Below are positions 7,270 through 15,974 of a stretch of DNA of 64,000 nt, one piece after another. Numbering within the stretch: position 1 is the first letter of the stretch; the number at the start of each line of letters is the position of its first letter. The stretch is from contig CAJUGV010000004.1 in assembly GCA_910586505.1 (NCBI GenBank), positions 1 to 64,000 on the forward strand. Reading direction: 5' to 3'. The stretch is from an uncultured Paraprevotella sp. Its GTDB lineage: Bacteria > Bacteroidota > Bacteroidia > Bacteroidales > Bacteroidaceae. Both the position numbers and the translations under genes were made by a program. The notes beneath the pieces were generated by a model, which saw only the letters and a list, made by a program, of their open reading frames with translations, was not told where the DNA came from and made no database searches.

Positions 7270-9534
7270 ATGAGTACCACTATAATAAAATTGAAATCCA
7301 AACATAAGCCGTTGCAGGTTATCAATCCAGCAGGTGATTTGTTTGAGTCGTTTGCAGCATATAAGGGTATGGAAGGTGAAAGTCTTTCTAATCTCAGAAA
7401 TGAAACCGCTCACATCCTTAGTTTCTGCAATAAGCATGACGATACTAAAGCGAAATCCGTAACGCATCTAGCATTCGGATACGTACAGAGCGGTAAGACA
7501 ATGTCATTTACCGCCCTTACCGCTATGGCTCGCGATAATGGATATAGGTTGATTGTTTACCTTGCTGGTTCTGCCAAGAATCTATGTGATCAAACCTACG
7601 ATAGACTTAGAACAGACTTATTTGACCGTGACTCTCACCATTACCGCATGGTTAAGGAAGACAAACAGATGGCTGACAGCATCCGAAAAGGTATGTTGCT
7701 TAGCAAGAAGCCTATTCTGTTAATTCCTATTCTGAAGCATTATACGCACATTGATGCTCTTACTAAAGTTTGCAAAACAGAAGTATTCAAGAATGCTCTG
7801 AAGGGTGAAACGGTGATTATTATTGACGATGAGGCAGATCAGGCTTCATTGAATAATTATGGCTATCAGAATAGCAAGACTGGCGAGTTCAAAATGTCGA
7901 GGACGTACGAGTCAATCCTTAAACTTCGCTTGGCTTTGCCCGGTCATTCATACGTCCAGTACACAGCCACACCACAAGCTCAGATACTTATAAGTATTGA
8001 CGATATTCTTTCGCCAAAGTCTCATACAGTTCTTTCTCCTGGTGCTGCTTATACTGGTGGAAAACTCTTTTTCAAGAATGAACCTGCAAACATTGTAGGA
8101 GGATCTTTAATCAAAAAGATACCCAACGATGAGGCTTACCACGTTCGTAATAATGACTTAGACAAGATGCCGCCAAGCCTTCACGAAGCACTATGGTTTC
8201 ATGTGATGACAACGGCCATTCTTGTACACTTACAGGAGAAAATCCAATACTTGTCAATGATGGTTCATCCTGATAATCCAGTCAAGTCGAGTGCCAAGTT
8301 CAGAGATTGGGTTAAGGATGAACTTGAGAGGTATTCAAAATATCTGCTCAAGCCAGAAGGTCATGACAGCAGGCGCAGAATTATTACTGAACTCAAGGAT
8401 AAGATTTATCCTGAGGTGATAAAGTACATGGATAAGGATGAAATACCTCCTTTTGATGATGTATTACCATTTCTTAGTGATGCTATCAATGACTGCCAAC
8501 TCCATTTCGTTAACAGCAAGAAGGATGGCGAAAAGGAAATTGATTGGAGCCTTGGCTCAATGCACATTCTATTCGGAGCTCAGTTGCTGAACCGTGGATT
8601 CACTATCAACAATCTTTCCACGACCTACATGCCTCGTCATACTGTTGGAGTTGCAACTGCTGATACCATTGAGCAGAGATGTAGGTTCTTTGGTTACAAG
8701 ATGAAATACATAAAGTCTTGTCGCGTCTATTTACCCGAACAGTCAATAACCAACTATGTTGATTATGTTGACAATGAGGAAGAACTACGTACCATTCTAA
8801 AAAACTCAGATACTCTGAAAGAAGCAGGTCACGCTCTCATGTCATCGCCAAATCTTCAGCAATGCCGAAAGAATGTACTGCCATCTGACCTTGTTAAGAC
8901 AACAATGGACGGAAACTGTAAGATGGAGGCGTTTGACAATCCGGATGTTATTCAACACAACAATTCAGTCGCTGCTGCATTTGTCAAGAAACTTGAAAAA
9001 GAGAAGAATATATCCCACACACTTTACAAGAGTACGACTAAACAGCGTGAGCATCGAGTCTGGAATTTAACCATCGACGAGGCTGTAGATTTCTTGCTTG
9101 ATTTCCAGTTTGCAAGTGTAGCTGAGGCGGTTCGCAGAGATAATACAGTCAGATACATCAAGTACCTTGCAGCTTGGCCAGGCTGTAAAATTGATCATGT
9201 TGAGTTCATGCAAATGGCATACGATGGTAAGCCGATGCGACGTTCGTTCAATCCAGATAAGGCAAAGATAAAATCGACATTCTACACTGGTGCAGACAAG
9301 GATTCATCGATTTATCCTGGTGATCAGAATGTACACATGTCAGAAGACACCATCACCATTCAGTTGTATAACTTTGAGTTGACACCATGTTTTCCAAACA
9401 GACCTACAGCTCATACATTGTCTATCAACTACCCAAAGAAATTGAGTACGGCATATTGTACGAATAACCAAGAGATTGAGGATATCGATACACTGTTCAA
9501 AGAAATCGAAGAAGAATATGAAAGTAACACCTGA
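7270..9534 (+). CDS. Z1-domain superfamily II helicase/ATPase
   Basis: A 754-residue helicase-like protein. Walker A is 'FGYVQSGKTMSF' near residue 70, Walker B is 'VIIIDDEADQAS' near residue 185 (DDEAD), 'YTATPQAQ' follows as motif III, and the arginine-finger motif is 'ADTIEQRCRFFGYK'. This set and the spacing identify the Z1 family (PF10593), which is found almost only with MORC-type ATPases and PD-(D/E)XK nucleases. It probably moves along or unwinds DNA to license cleavage. The last 17 bp overlap the nuclease gene, which shows tight translational coupling. Confidence 0.9.
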   Translation: MSTTIIKLKSKHKPLQVINPAGDLFESFAAYKGMEGESLSNLRNETAHILSFCNKHDDTKAKSVTHLAFGYVQSGKTMSFTALTAMARDNGYRLIVYLAGSAKNLCDQTYDRLRTDLFDRDSHHYRMVKEDKQMADSIRKGMLLSKKPILLIPILKHYTHIDALTKVCKTEVFKNALKGETVIIIDDEADQASLNNYGYQNSKTGEFKMSRTYESILKLRLALPGHSYVQYTATPQAQILISIDDILSPKSHTVLSPGAAYTGGKLFFKNEPANIVGGSLIKKIPNDEAYHVRNNDLDKMPPSLHEALWFHVMTTAILVHLQEKIQYLSMMVHPDNPVKSSAKFRDWVKDELERYSKYLLKPEGHDSRRRIITELKDKIYPEVIKYMDKDEIPPFDDVLPFLSDAINDCQLHFVNSKKDGEKEIDWSLGSMHILFGAQLLNRGFTINNLSTTYMPRHTVGVATADTIEQRCRFFGYKMKYIKSCRVYLPEQSITNYVDYVDNEEELRTILKNSDTLKEAGHALMSSPNLQQCRKNVLPSDLVKTTMDGNCKMEAFDNPDVIQHNNSVAAAFVKKLEKEKNISHTLYKSTTKQREHRVWNLTIDEAVDFLLDFQFASVAEAVRRDNTVRYIKYLAAWPGCKIDHVEFMQMAYDGKPMRRSFNPDKAKIKSTFYTGADKDSSIYPGDQNVHMSEDTITIQLYNFELTPCFPNRPTAHTLSINYPKKLSTAYCTNNQEIEDIDTLFKEIEEEYESNT

Positions 9535-10510
9535 AGAATTGTATAAGCAGTTTTCTGCACTTGCTCTACCTGTAAACGATGCTACCAATGTTGTTTCAAT
9601 AGATGGTACTTGTCATAAATTGGGCAAAACGAAGGATGGTTATCCTGAGTTCTACATTTGCTCGGATGGCAAAGAGGGGCATCCGAAAAGTACACCATTG
9701 GAGAACCTTGATGTCTACTACGATTCGCCATGTTCAATTTGTGAGGATGGTGTAACCAAGCAGCAATGCTTTAGTGTGCTTTCCTTAAGGCGCACCGGAG
9801 ATTCTTTGTATTTGTACTTCATTACTATAGTATTGCGTATCATAGAAACTCTGCCATCTGTACCTACGAGCCGAAAACTCGCAGTAGAGTTTGATTCTCT
9901 GATTAGCATTTTCTCGCCTTCTCACAAATATGATGAGAATAAAGCTAAAGGGTTGTGGGGCGAACTGTTGGTTATTGAACAAAGCCAGATGCCAGAGATG
10001 CTGATTGACGCTTGGCATAGAAATGCAAACGATAAGTTTGATTTCACGATGGGCAAAGACAAAATTGAGGTAAAGAGTACAGCAAGCGAAGAACGCAAGC
10101 ATGCTTTCTCGATTGGTCAATTAAATCCGTCCAAGAACTCGAATCTTGTGATTGCCTCCATCATGGTGCGTCCATCTGCTTTGTCGGATACAGGTCTTAG
10201 CATAAAGGACCTTTATGACAAGTTGCAGGCAAAGATTCATTCTACTCAGACGAAGTTGAAACTGTTGAAAGGCATTGCGAGTATCATAGGCATAGAGTCA
10301 AACGCTTTCTACTCGTTGGCATTTGACTATGCTACAGCTTGTGATACTCTGCAGTTCTACGAGGCGAGTACTATCCCTCACATAGATTCAGATGCTGTGC
10401 CAGTTGGCGTAAGTGAGGTATCTTTTGCATCTGACCTTAAAGGCATAGAATGTTTGAACTGCGAATCTCAAATAGTTAAAGAAAGTTCATTGTATAAATC
10501 ACTTTTCTAA
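9518..10510 (+). CDS. PD-(D/E)XK nuclease-fold protein (DUF4420 type)
   Basis: A 330-residue protein starting at the ATG inside the end of the helicase gene. The conserved 'KGLWGELLVIEQ' supplies the helix-borne glutamate, and 'DKFDFTMGKDKIEVKSTAS' gives the D-x(n)-E-V-K catalytic core of the PD-(D/E)XK nuclease fold. Members (PF14390) accompany Z1 and MORC-like ATPases. It is the best candidate for the cleaving subunit of the operon. Its stop codon abuts the next ATG with no gap. The catalytic residues look intact. Confidence 0.85.
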   Translation: MKVTPEELYKQFSALALPVNDATNVVSIDGTCHKLGKTKDGYPEFYICSDGKEGHPKSTPLENLDVYYDSPCSICEDGVTKQQCFSVLSLRRTGDSLYLYFITIVLRIIETLPSVPTSRKLAVEFDSLISIFSPSHKYDENKAKGLWGELLVIEQSQMPEMLIDAWHRNANDKFDFTMGKDKIEVKSTASEERKHAFSIGQLNPSKNSNLVIASIMVRPSALSDTGLSIKDLYDKLQAKIHSTQTKLKLLKGIASIIGIESNAFYSLAFDYATACDTLQFYEASTIPHIDSDAVPVGVSEVSFASDLKGIECLNCESQIVKESSLYKSLF

Positions 10511-11284
10511 ATGCCAAGATTAGGAAGAAAGAAAATAAAGGCACTTCTCGAAGAGCACTTGAATAATTCTTCATGCCAATATGGTATAGGAGGAGAGAAT
10601 CCTATGCTTTTGGTTATAGAAGATCGTGTTTTCACCATCTTCCTAAAACCTATTGGGGATGTGTGTTACGAGAATGAAAATGAGTCAACAAGAGTTCAAC
10701 TACCTAAACGTGACTATTTCAACAAGATGAAGGTTTCAAAGCGACCATTCTTGTTGATGGGTTTTGACTTGGAGAATAGCGTCTTTGTTGTTTGGAATCC
10801 CTCCAACACAAAGGAACGTCTTAACACAAAGAAGAATCTTTCATTCTACTGCCGACTCAGCGCTCAACGAGAAGCCAAGAAGAAGCAACTACCTGTACGA
10901 TGCAACCTTACCAATGGTGAGTTTGTCTGGGTAGTACCAATGACATTTATCGCCGAGTTTCTCATGTACATAGAGGATTATTTTGTTCTTCCTGATGCGT
11001 GCGACTATAAAATAACAGAAGGTGAAGTTTATTCTATTGTGGATGAATGTCAGGAGCTATTCAGCGTTGACGTGAATGATGTCATCGATGAGAGCGGAAA
11101 GGTAGTAGCCATTAAGAATCCAGCTATACTGAAGGAACTTAAGGTGGCACGTTCAAGCGGTAAACCATTTGCAGAGTATGATGTATTGTACAAATACTAC
11201 GAAGACAAGAAATCAATAATGAGGCTTTCTGAATGGGCGCAACTGTTGAATGCAATAAATACCAACGATGAAAATGAGAACTAA
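10511..11284 (+). CDS. Unknown 257-aa protein, fifth gene of the modification operon
   Basis: I do not recognise a family. The ATG follows the nuclease stop codon directly, so it is co-translated. It opens with a basic segment ('MPRLGRKKIKALLEEHL'), followed by a beta-rich region with alternating aromatic and charged residues ('RPFLLMGFDLENSVFVVWNP'), then a lysine/arginine-rich stretch, and ends with a helical acidic tail. There is no signal peptide and no membrane segment. Position and charge suggest a DNA-recognition or specificity subunit. A divergent restriction subunit is also possible. No catalytic motif is evident. Confidence 0.7.
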   Translation: MPRLGRKKIKALLEEHLNNSSCQYGIGGENPMLLVIEDRVFTIFLKPIGDVCYENENESTRVQLPKRDYFNKMKVSKRPFLLMGFDLENSVFVVWNPSNTKERLNTKKNLSFYCRLSAQREAKKKQLPVRCNLTNGEFVWVVPMTFIAEFLMYIEDYFVLPDACDYKITEGEVYSIVDECQELFSVDVNDVIDESGKVVAIKNPAILKELKVARSSGKPFAEYDVLYKYYEDKKSIMRLSEWAQLLNAINTNDENEN

Positions 11285-11391
11285 AGAAAAGTTATACATA
11301 TTTATAAAGATTCGGAGTTATTTGAATGTTAAAAGGGTCGGTTCTTTCTAACATATCATATAGTTGTTGATTCCTAAATACGGACAATGGA

Positions 11392-11634
11392 ATGGAACGC
11401 AATCGGAGTAGAGATATAGAGGAACGACAACAGCTAACTTCAATGGGATGGCATTGTATTACCGTTTGGGAATGTCAGTTGAAACCAAAAATCCGCCAAC
11501 AGACTTTAGATGCTTTGGAATATACGCTTTGCCATATTTATCTTGAAGACAGAAGAATCAAATCTTATAAGACAACTGAAGAAGAATATAGTATGGTGGC
11601 AGAATCCGTTGAAAATTATGGCAAATCGAAATGA
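11392..11634 (+). pseudogene. vsr': C-terminal remnant of a Vsr mismatch endonuclease
   Basis: The 80-residue frame begins 'MERNRSRDIEERQQLTSMGW' and continues 'ITVWECQLKP', which matches the last part of very-short-patch-repair endonucleases (the 'KIERNxxRD...LxxxGWxVxxVWECEL' region). The N-terminal half, which holds the catalytic Asp, the zinc ligands and the 'FxxGCFWHGH' motif, is missing, and the frame closes with a TGA at 11368-11370. Vsr nucleases repair T:G mismatches formed when 5-methylcytosine deaminates and usually accompany C5 methyltransferases. The fragment sits 108 bp after the operon and is presumably inactive. Confidence 0.75.
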
Positions 11635-11660
11635 ATATCATGAAAATGATAATCTGAAAT

Positions 11661-12683
11661 ATGGCAAAAAACATAGAAATACGAAATAGTACAGCTGAGT
11701 TTCTCATCTTCATGCTTGAAGGTAAAGAGGATGGGATTCAAGTGATGTATAAGAGTGAGACCATTTGGATGACACAAAAGGCGATGGCGCAGCTTTTTGA
11801 TTGCTCAACTGACAATATTAGTCTGCACTTAAAAAACATATTTGCATCTGGGGAACTTGTCAAAGATTCAGTTGCCGAGAAAAACTTGGCAACTGCCGCT
11901 GACGGAAAAAACTATCAAACAATGTTCTATAATCTCGACGCTATTATCAGTGTCGGATATCGTGTCAATTCTGTTCGTGCCACTCAATTCCGGCAGTGGT
12001 GTACGTTTGTCCTCCGCCAGTTCGCTATCCGTGGATATGTGCTTGATCATAAGCGAATGGAGAACGGGGCTTTCTTAGGTGTAGATTACTTTGAACATTT
12101 ACTTGCCGAAATAAGGGAGATAAGGCTGAGTGAGCGTCGTTTTTATCAGAAACTGACCGATATTTATGCTACGGCTATAGACTATAACAAAGATGCTCCG
12201 ACAACTCGTCTTTTCTTCAAGAAGGTACAGAACAAAATGCACTATGCTGTGCATGGGCATACCGCTGCGGAGCTGATAGTCGAACGAGCCGATGCAAATA
12301 AGGAACATCTGGGATTGACCACTTGGGAAAATGCTCCGAATGGAAAAATTGTCAAAACTGATGTGTCTGTTGCAAAAAACTATTTGCGAGAAAAAGAATT
12401 GGAAGAAATGGGCAGAATAGTCAATGCGTCCCTTGATATGGCAGAAAGTATGGCTATGCGTCATATACCTATGACAATGGAAGATTGGGCAAAGCGAATA
12501 GACAAATTCATTAATTTATTTGAGAGCCCGATATTACAAGATAACGGACAGGTTCCTGCCGAATATGCCAAAGAGTTTGCTGAATCTGAGTTTGAAAAGT
12601 ACAGGATTATTCAAGACCGTCTTTTCCAATCTGACTTTGATAAATTTGAAGATAATAGTCTTCCTGCATTGGATATTGAATAG
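11661..12683 (+). CDS. rhuM: RhuM-family protein
   Basis: A 340-residue protein with typical RhuM (PF13310) segments: 'VMYKSETIWMTQKAMAQLF' near residue 26, 'DAIISVGYRVNSVRATQFR' near residue 93, and 'FFKKVQNKMHYAVHGHTAAE' in the middle. The first part resembles Bro/KilA-type DNA-binding domains. The family was named from a Salmonella pathogenicity island, but its biochemical role is unresolved. It is common on mobile islands and near restriction-modification genes. The ATG is 26 bp after the vsr remnant. No close downstream partner is seen. Confidence 0.85.
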   Translation: MAKNIEIRNSTAEFLIFMLEGKEDGIQVMYKSETIWMTQKAMAQLFDCSTDNISLHLKNIFASGELVKDSVAEKNLATAADGKNYQTMFYNLDAIISVGYRVNSVRATQFRQWCTFVLRQFAIRGYVLDHKRMENGAFLGVDYFEHLLAEIREIRLSERRFYQKLTDIYATAIDYNKDAPTTRLFFKKVQNKMHYAVHGHTAAELIVERADANKEHLGLTTWENAPNGKIVKTDVSVAKNYLREKELEEMGRIVNASLDMAESMAMRHIPMTMEDWAKRIDKFINLFESPILQDNGQVPAEYAKEFAESEFEKYRIIQDRLFQSDFDKFEDNSLPALDIE

Positions 12684-12845
12684 TTATAATGTCATTTTGA
12701 GGTTGGCAAAATCGCCTTTGGGATATGGCAGATTCATGTCGTTAAATTGGCAAGCGTTCGAACAATAGTTCTGTGTTCATCATTTAGTATCTGCATTTAT
12801 GGTGGCCGACGTTACTCCAGGATACCACTTAAAAGCAAGAAAAGA

Positions 12846-12900
12846 GTTCACATAAGAGTTCATAAAAGAACTAGTAGGGTTCATAAAAGAGTTCGTATAA
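12846..12900. repeat. Paired 12-bp direct repeats related to GTTCATAAAAGA
   Basis: GTTCACATAAGA at 12846, GTTCATAAAAGA at 12858 and at 12879, and GTTCGTATAA at 12891 form two head-to-tail pairs with a 9-bp gap (period 12, 21, 12). They lie between the RhuM gene and a strong terminator. They may bind a regulator or recombinase, or be simple tandem slippage. They would encode the repetitive 'VHKR' stretch of a weak frame. Confidence 0.5.
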
Positions 12901-13088
12901 TGGGCAAGCCCAGGGAGCAATTAAGTGTGCAAATTTCGCTTTTTGTCGAGAAAGACGAGGAAGAGGCTGGCGAAAAGAAAAAGAGCTTAAATAACGCTAT
13001 TTTTCATCCAATCAGCTTGCTGGAAAATTGGCATTCTCAAACGACCTATTGGTCGCTTGGGGTATTAGGCTCTTATCCTAAGATATAA
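12900..13088 (+). CDS. Possible small hypothetical gene
   Basis: A 62-codon frame starts at ATG 12900 directly after the direct-repeat cluster. It is rich in charged residues in its first half ('VEKDEEEAGEKKKS') and has a hydrophobic tail. I recognise no family. The frame also extends upstream through the repeats to a TTG at 12747. The rest of the 12684-13180 interval shows no other gene and may be decayed DNA. Confidence 0.2.
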   Translation: MGKPREQLSVQISLFVEKDEEEAGEKKKSLNNAIFHPISLLENWHSQTTYWSLGVLGSYPKI

Positions 13089-13180
13089 CTTATGTAGTTT
13101 ATTTATAATGTATTATGCTATTATTTATATTCTTCAAGTAACAAAATAGTATCATATTATAAGAAAACAATAACATCATA

Positions 13181-13233
13181 ATACAAAGGAGGGACTCTTC
13201 TATAAACAGAAGAGTCCCTCCTTTGTATTTTTA
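13181..13233. terminator. Strong bidirectional terminator (21-bp perfect stem)
   Basis: Arms at 13181-13201 and 13208-13228 pair over 21 bp with loop ATAAAC, followed by a T-run on the plus strand and preceded by A-rich sequence for the minus strand. It separates the plus-strand RhuM region from the minus-strand araC-type gene. Confidence 0.9.
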
Positions 13234-13245
13234 GAGATACTTTTG

Positions 13246-14154
13246 TTACGAAATCCCTATATTTTGTACCCGATACTCTTTAGGTGTGCATCCCGTCACC
13301 TTCTTGAACCAACGGCTGAAATGCTGCGGATAAGGGAAGCCTAACTCGTATGATATTTCACTGATAGACTTCCGAGTGTTAAATATACGCTCTTTGGCTA
13401 TATTCAGCGTTTTCTGCTGGATATGTTTCAGTGCCGACATTCCAGTTTCCTTTTTGACAAGGTCGCTGAAATAGTTGGCTGAAAGGCATAGCTTATCCGC
13501 ACAATACTGTACCGATGGCATCCCATTTTTGGCAGAAGTATCTGAAGCAAAATAATCATCCAAAAGATTCTCGAAACGAGTCAGGATATCGTGATTGGCA
13601 TTTTCACGGGTGATAAATTGGCGGTCATAGAAGCGAATGCAATAGTCAAGCAGTAATTTGACGTTGTCTATAATCAGCGACTTGCTATGTTTGTCAATCG
13701 GATATTGGAGTTCCTGGCGAACTTTCTCCATACATTCGATAACCGTCCGGCGTTCCTGTTCCGACAAATGCAGGGCTTCATTGGCATTGTATGAGAAGTA
13801 AGAGTATTCTTTGATAAGGCTTGCCAATGGTGTGCCTCGTAAAAGTTCAGGATGAAAAGCCAACACCCATCCTTCGGGTTGGTGCAACACCCCGTCATCT
13901 TCCGACCCCATTACCTGACCGGGAGCAAGAAACAGCATGGCTCCCTGTTGATAGTCATAAATGCTTTGACCATATCTCAAATTACCGCAATCCGTATCTT
14001 TCAGCAAAATTGCATACACGTTATATAGTTTCTTGCAAAACCGTAACGGCTTTGCACGTTTTCCCTCAATGACACTGACTAACGGATGAGAGGTTTCTAT
14101 TCCAAAATAATCATTGTACTGCTGGACTGTATCTATTTTCATTACTCCATTCAT
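13246..14154 (-). CDS. AraC-family transcriptional regulator
   Basis: A 302-residue protein with an N-terminal cupin-like sensing domain (about 1-180) and a C-terminal double HTH of the AraC/XylS type. The second helix pair shows the family signature 'ISEISYELGFPYPQHFSRWF' followed by 'KKVTGCTPKEYR'. An in-frame ATG four codons in (14142) is an alternative start. It is divergent from the CMD/hydrolase-AKR-Tat operon across a 209-bp gap with outward -7 boxes, so it probably controls that operon in response to a small ligand, possibly a substrate or product of the encoded enzymes. Confidence 0.92.
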   Translation of the reverse strand: MNGVMKIDTVQQYNDYFGIETSHPLVSVIEGKRAKPLRFCKKLYNVYAILLKDTDCGNLRYGQSIYDYQQGAMLFLAPGQVMGSEDDGVLHQPEGWVLAFHPELLRGTPLASLIKEYSYFSYNANEALHLSEQERRTVIECMEKVRQELQYPIDKHSKSLIIDNVKLLLDYCIRFYDRQFITRENANHDILTRFENLLDDYFASDTSAKNGMPSVQYCADKLCLSANYFSDLVKKETGMSALKHIQQKTLNIAKERIFNTRKSISEISYELGFPYPQHFSRWFKKVTGCTPKEYRVQNIGIS

Positions 14155-14174
14155 AGCTTGTTCTATTAGTATTG

Positions 14175-14182
14175 CAAAATTA
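14175..14182 (-). promoter_or_regulatory. -7 box TAATTTTG for the araC-type gene
   Basis: On the minus strand this reads TAATTTTG, a full match to TAnnTTTG, 21 bp upstream of the ATG. No good -33 element is placed 19-20 bp upstream. Confidence 0.45.
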
Positions 14183-14333
14183 CTTATTTATCGGCAAAAA
14201 TAGTGTATAAATGCAAGTCGGAATGTATCAGAATTATAGATGATATTACCATTTTCACAGATGCAGTATGCAGAACGATAAAATTGGTCTTTCTATCCGT
14301 GAAATTGATACATCACAGGCTGATTATTCCGCC

Positions 14334-14341
14334 TACTTTTG
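14334..14341 (+). promoter_or_regulatory. -7 box TACTTTTG for the Tat-linked operon
   Basis: Full match to TAnnTTTG, 22 bp before ATG 14364. The expected -33 TTG is poorly placed (14305-14307, 26 bp away), as expected for an activator-dependent promoter next to a divergent AraC regulator. Confidence 0.5.
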
Positions 14342-14363
14342 TACCATGAATCATTAAAACGCA

Positions 14364-15974
14364 ATGGATATGAAAAAGTTATTGGTATGTATCGCTTGTG
14401 CTTTATTTTGCATAAGCGGCAATTATGCCCAAAATAAGGAAAGTATGTTGAATTTGAAAGAAAGACAAATCGCCGCAATCAGTGGAAGTGCGGCAAAGGG
14501 AGATAAGCCGGGACTGACTACGGCTCTGACTGCCGGATTGGATGCCGGACTGTCTGTGAATGAAATCAAAGAAGTGCTTGTTCAACTCTATGCTTATTGC
14601 GGTTTCCCCCGTAGCATGGGTGCGTTGAACACATTTATAGGTGTCTTGCAAGAGCGCAAGGCACAAGGTATCAACGATGCTGAGGGGGCATTACCTACCT
14701 TGCAAGATGTAAGCAGAAGTGTGGAATATGGGGCTGCCAATCAGCGCAAACTATTCGGACGTGATGCACAAGGTGCTGTATTGGCATTTGCTCCGGCAAT
14801 CGACCAATACCTTAAAGCGCATCTTTTCGGAGATATTTTCGGACGTGATAATCTGGATTGGAAGACAAGGGAATTGGCAACTATCGCCATGCTTGCCGCA
14901 ATGGACGGTGTGGAAAACGAGTTAAAAGTACATATCGCCCATGGGAAATATAATGGTCTGACAGATACGCAGGTCGATGAAATCATTACGCTTGTCCGTG
15001 CTTCCGAATGGGAACCGGAATCTCCAAAGACATTCATAGCAGATGATAAGGTAACGGTAAAAAAAGTATTCTACAAGAACCGTTATGATATTATATTGGC
15101 TGCTGACCTTTATATGCTGGCAGATATGGATATAAATGCCAAGCACCCTGCACTGGTCATCGGGCATCCGTTTGGAGCCGTCAAAGAACAGTGTGCCGGA
15201 TTGTACGCACAGGAAATGGCTAAACGTGGTTTTGTCACACTGGCTTTCGATGCGTCCTATCAAGGCGAAAGTGGTGGCACACCCCGTCATACGGTATCGC
15301 CCGATGCTTTGGTGGAAGATTTCAGTGCTTCTGTGGATTGGCTCGGCATACAGCCATTTGTCGATAGAGAACGGATTGGTGTAATAGGAATTTGCGGAAG
15401 CGGCGGTTTTTCCGTATGTGCCGCATCCATAGACCCTCGCATCCGTGCATTGGCTACGGTAAGCATGTACGATATGGGACGTGCCACACGTAACGGGTTG
15501 GGCGATGCAATGACCGATGAGCAACGTAAGGCGATGTTTTCCGAAGTTGCCCGGCAGCGTTGGCGTGAAGCGGAAGGTGAAGAACCACGCATCCGTTTCG
15601 GTACTCCTGAACAACTTCCGGAAAATGCCAACGAGGTACAAAAAGAGTTTTACGGTTATTACCGCAACCCCGAACGTGGACTGCACCCTCGCTATCTCGG
15701 CACACGATATACAAGCATGGCAACTCTGACGAATTTCTACCCATTTGCCCAGATCAAGGAGATTTCGCCCCGTCCTGTCCTCTTCATCGCCGGAGAAAAT
15801 GCCCACTCGCGCTATTTCAGCGAGGATGCTTACAAACAGGCTGGCGAACCGAAAGAGTTATATGTCGTCCCCGATGCCAATCATGTGGATTTATACGACC
15901 AAACGGATAAGATACCTTTTGACAAACTGACTGATTTTTTCGGTAAACATTTGACAGAAACTAATAATGAATAA
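14364..15974 (+). CDS. Exported fusion of carboxymuconolactone-decarboxylase-like domains and an alpha/beta hydrolase
   Basis: 536 residues. A Sec signal peptide ('KKLLVCIACALFCISGNYAQ') is followed by two CMD/AhpD-like repeats (about 35-115 and 140-225; 'EIKEVLVQLYAYCGFPRSMG' and 'ELATIAMLAAMDGVENEL'). The AhpD peroxidase CxxC pair is absent. From about residue 240 there is a dienelactone-hydrolase/YcjY-type alpha/beta hydrolase with 'HPFGAVKEQ', the nucleophile elbow 'GICGSGG', and a C-terminal 'DANHVDLYD' carrying the catalytic His. Whether Cys or Ser of the elbow is the nucleophile is unclear. It is the first gene of the operon and overlaps the AKR gene by 8 bp. The ATG at 14370 is an equally good start. 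Confidence 0.85.
   Translation: MDMKKLLVCIACALFCISGNYAQNKESMLNLKERQIAAISGSAAKGDKPGLTTALTAGLDAGLSVNEIKEVLVQLYAYCGFPRSMGALNTFIGVLQERKAQGINDAEGALPTLQDVSRSVEYGAANQRKLFGRDAQGAVLAFAPAIDQYLKAHLFGDIFGRDNLDWKTRELATIAMLAAMDGVENELKVHIAHGKYNGLTDTQVDEIITLVRASEWEPESPKTFIADDKVTVKKVFYKNRYDIILAADLYMLADMDINAKHPALVIGHPFGAVKEQCAGLYAQEMAKRGFVTLAFDASYQGESGGTPRHTVSPDALVEDFSASVDWLGIQPFVDRERIGVIGICGSGGFSVCAASIDPRIRALATVSMYDMGRATRNGLGDAMTDEQRKAMFSEVARQRWREAEGEEPRIRFGTPEQLPENANEVQKEFYGYYRNPERGLHPRYLGTRYTSMATLTNFYPFAQIKEISPRPVLFIAGENAHSRYFSEDAYKQAGEPKELYVVPDANHVDLYDQTDKIPFDKLTDFFGKHLTETNNE

Noticed and set aside
14922..15806. 294-codon minus-strand frame
   Set aside because: Antisense to the CMD/hydrolase fusion gene.
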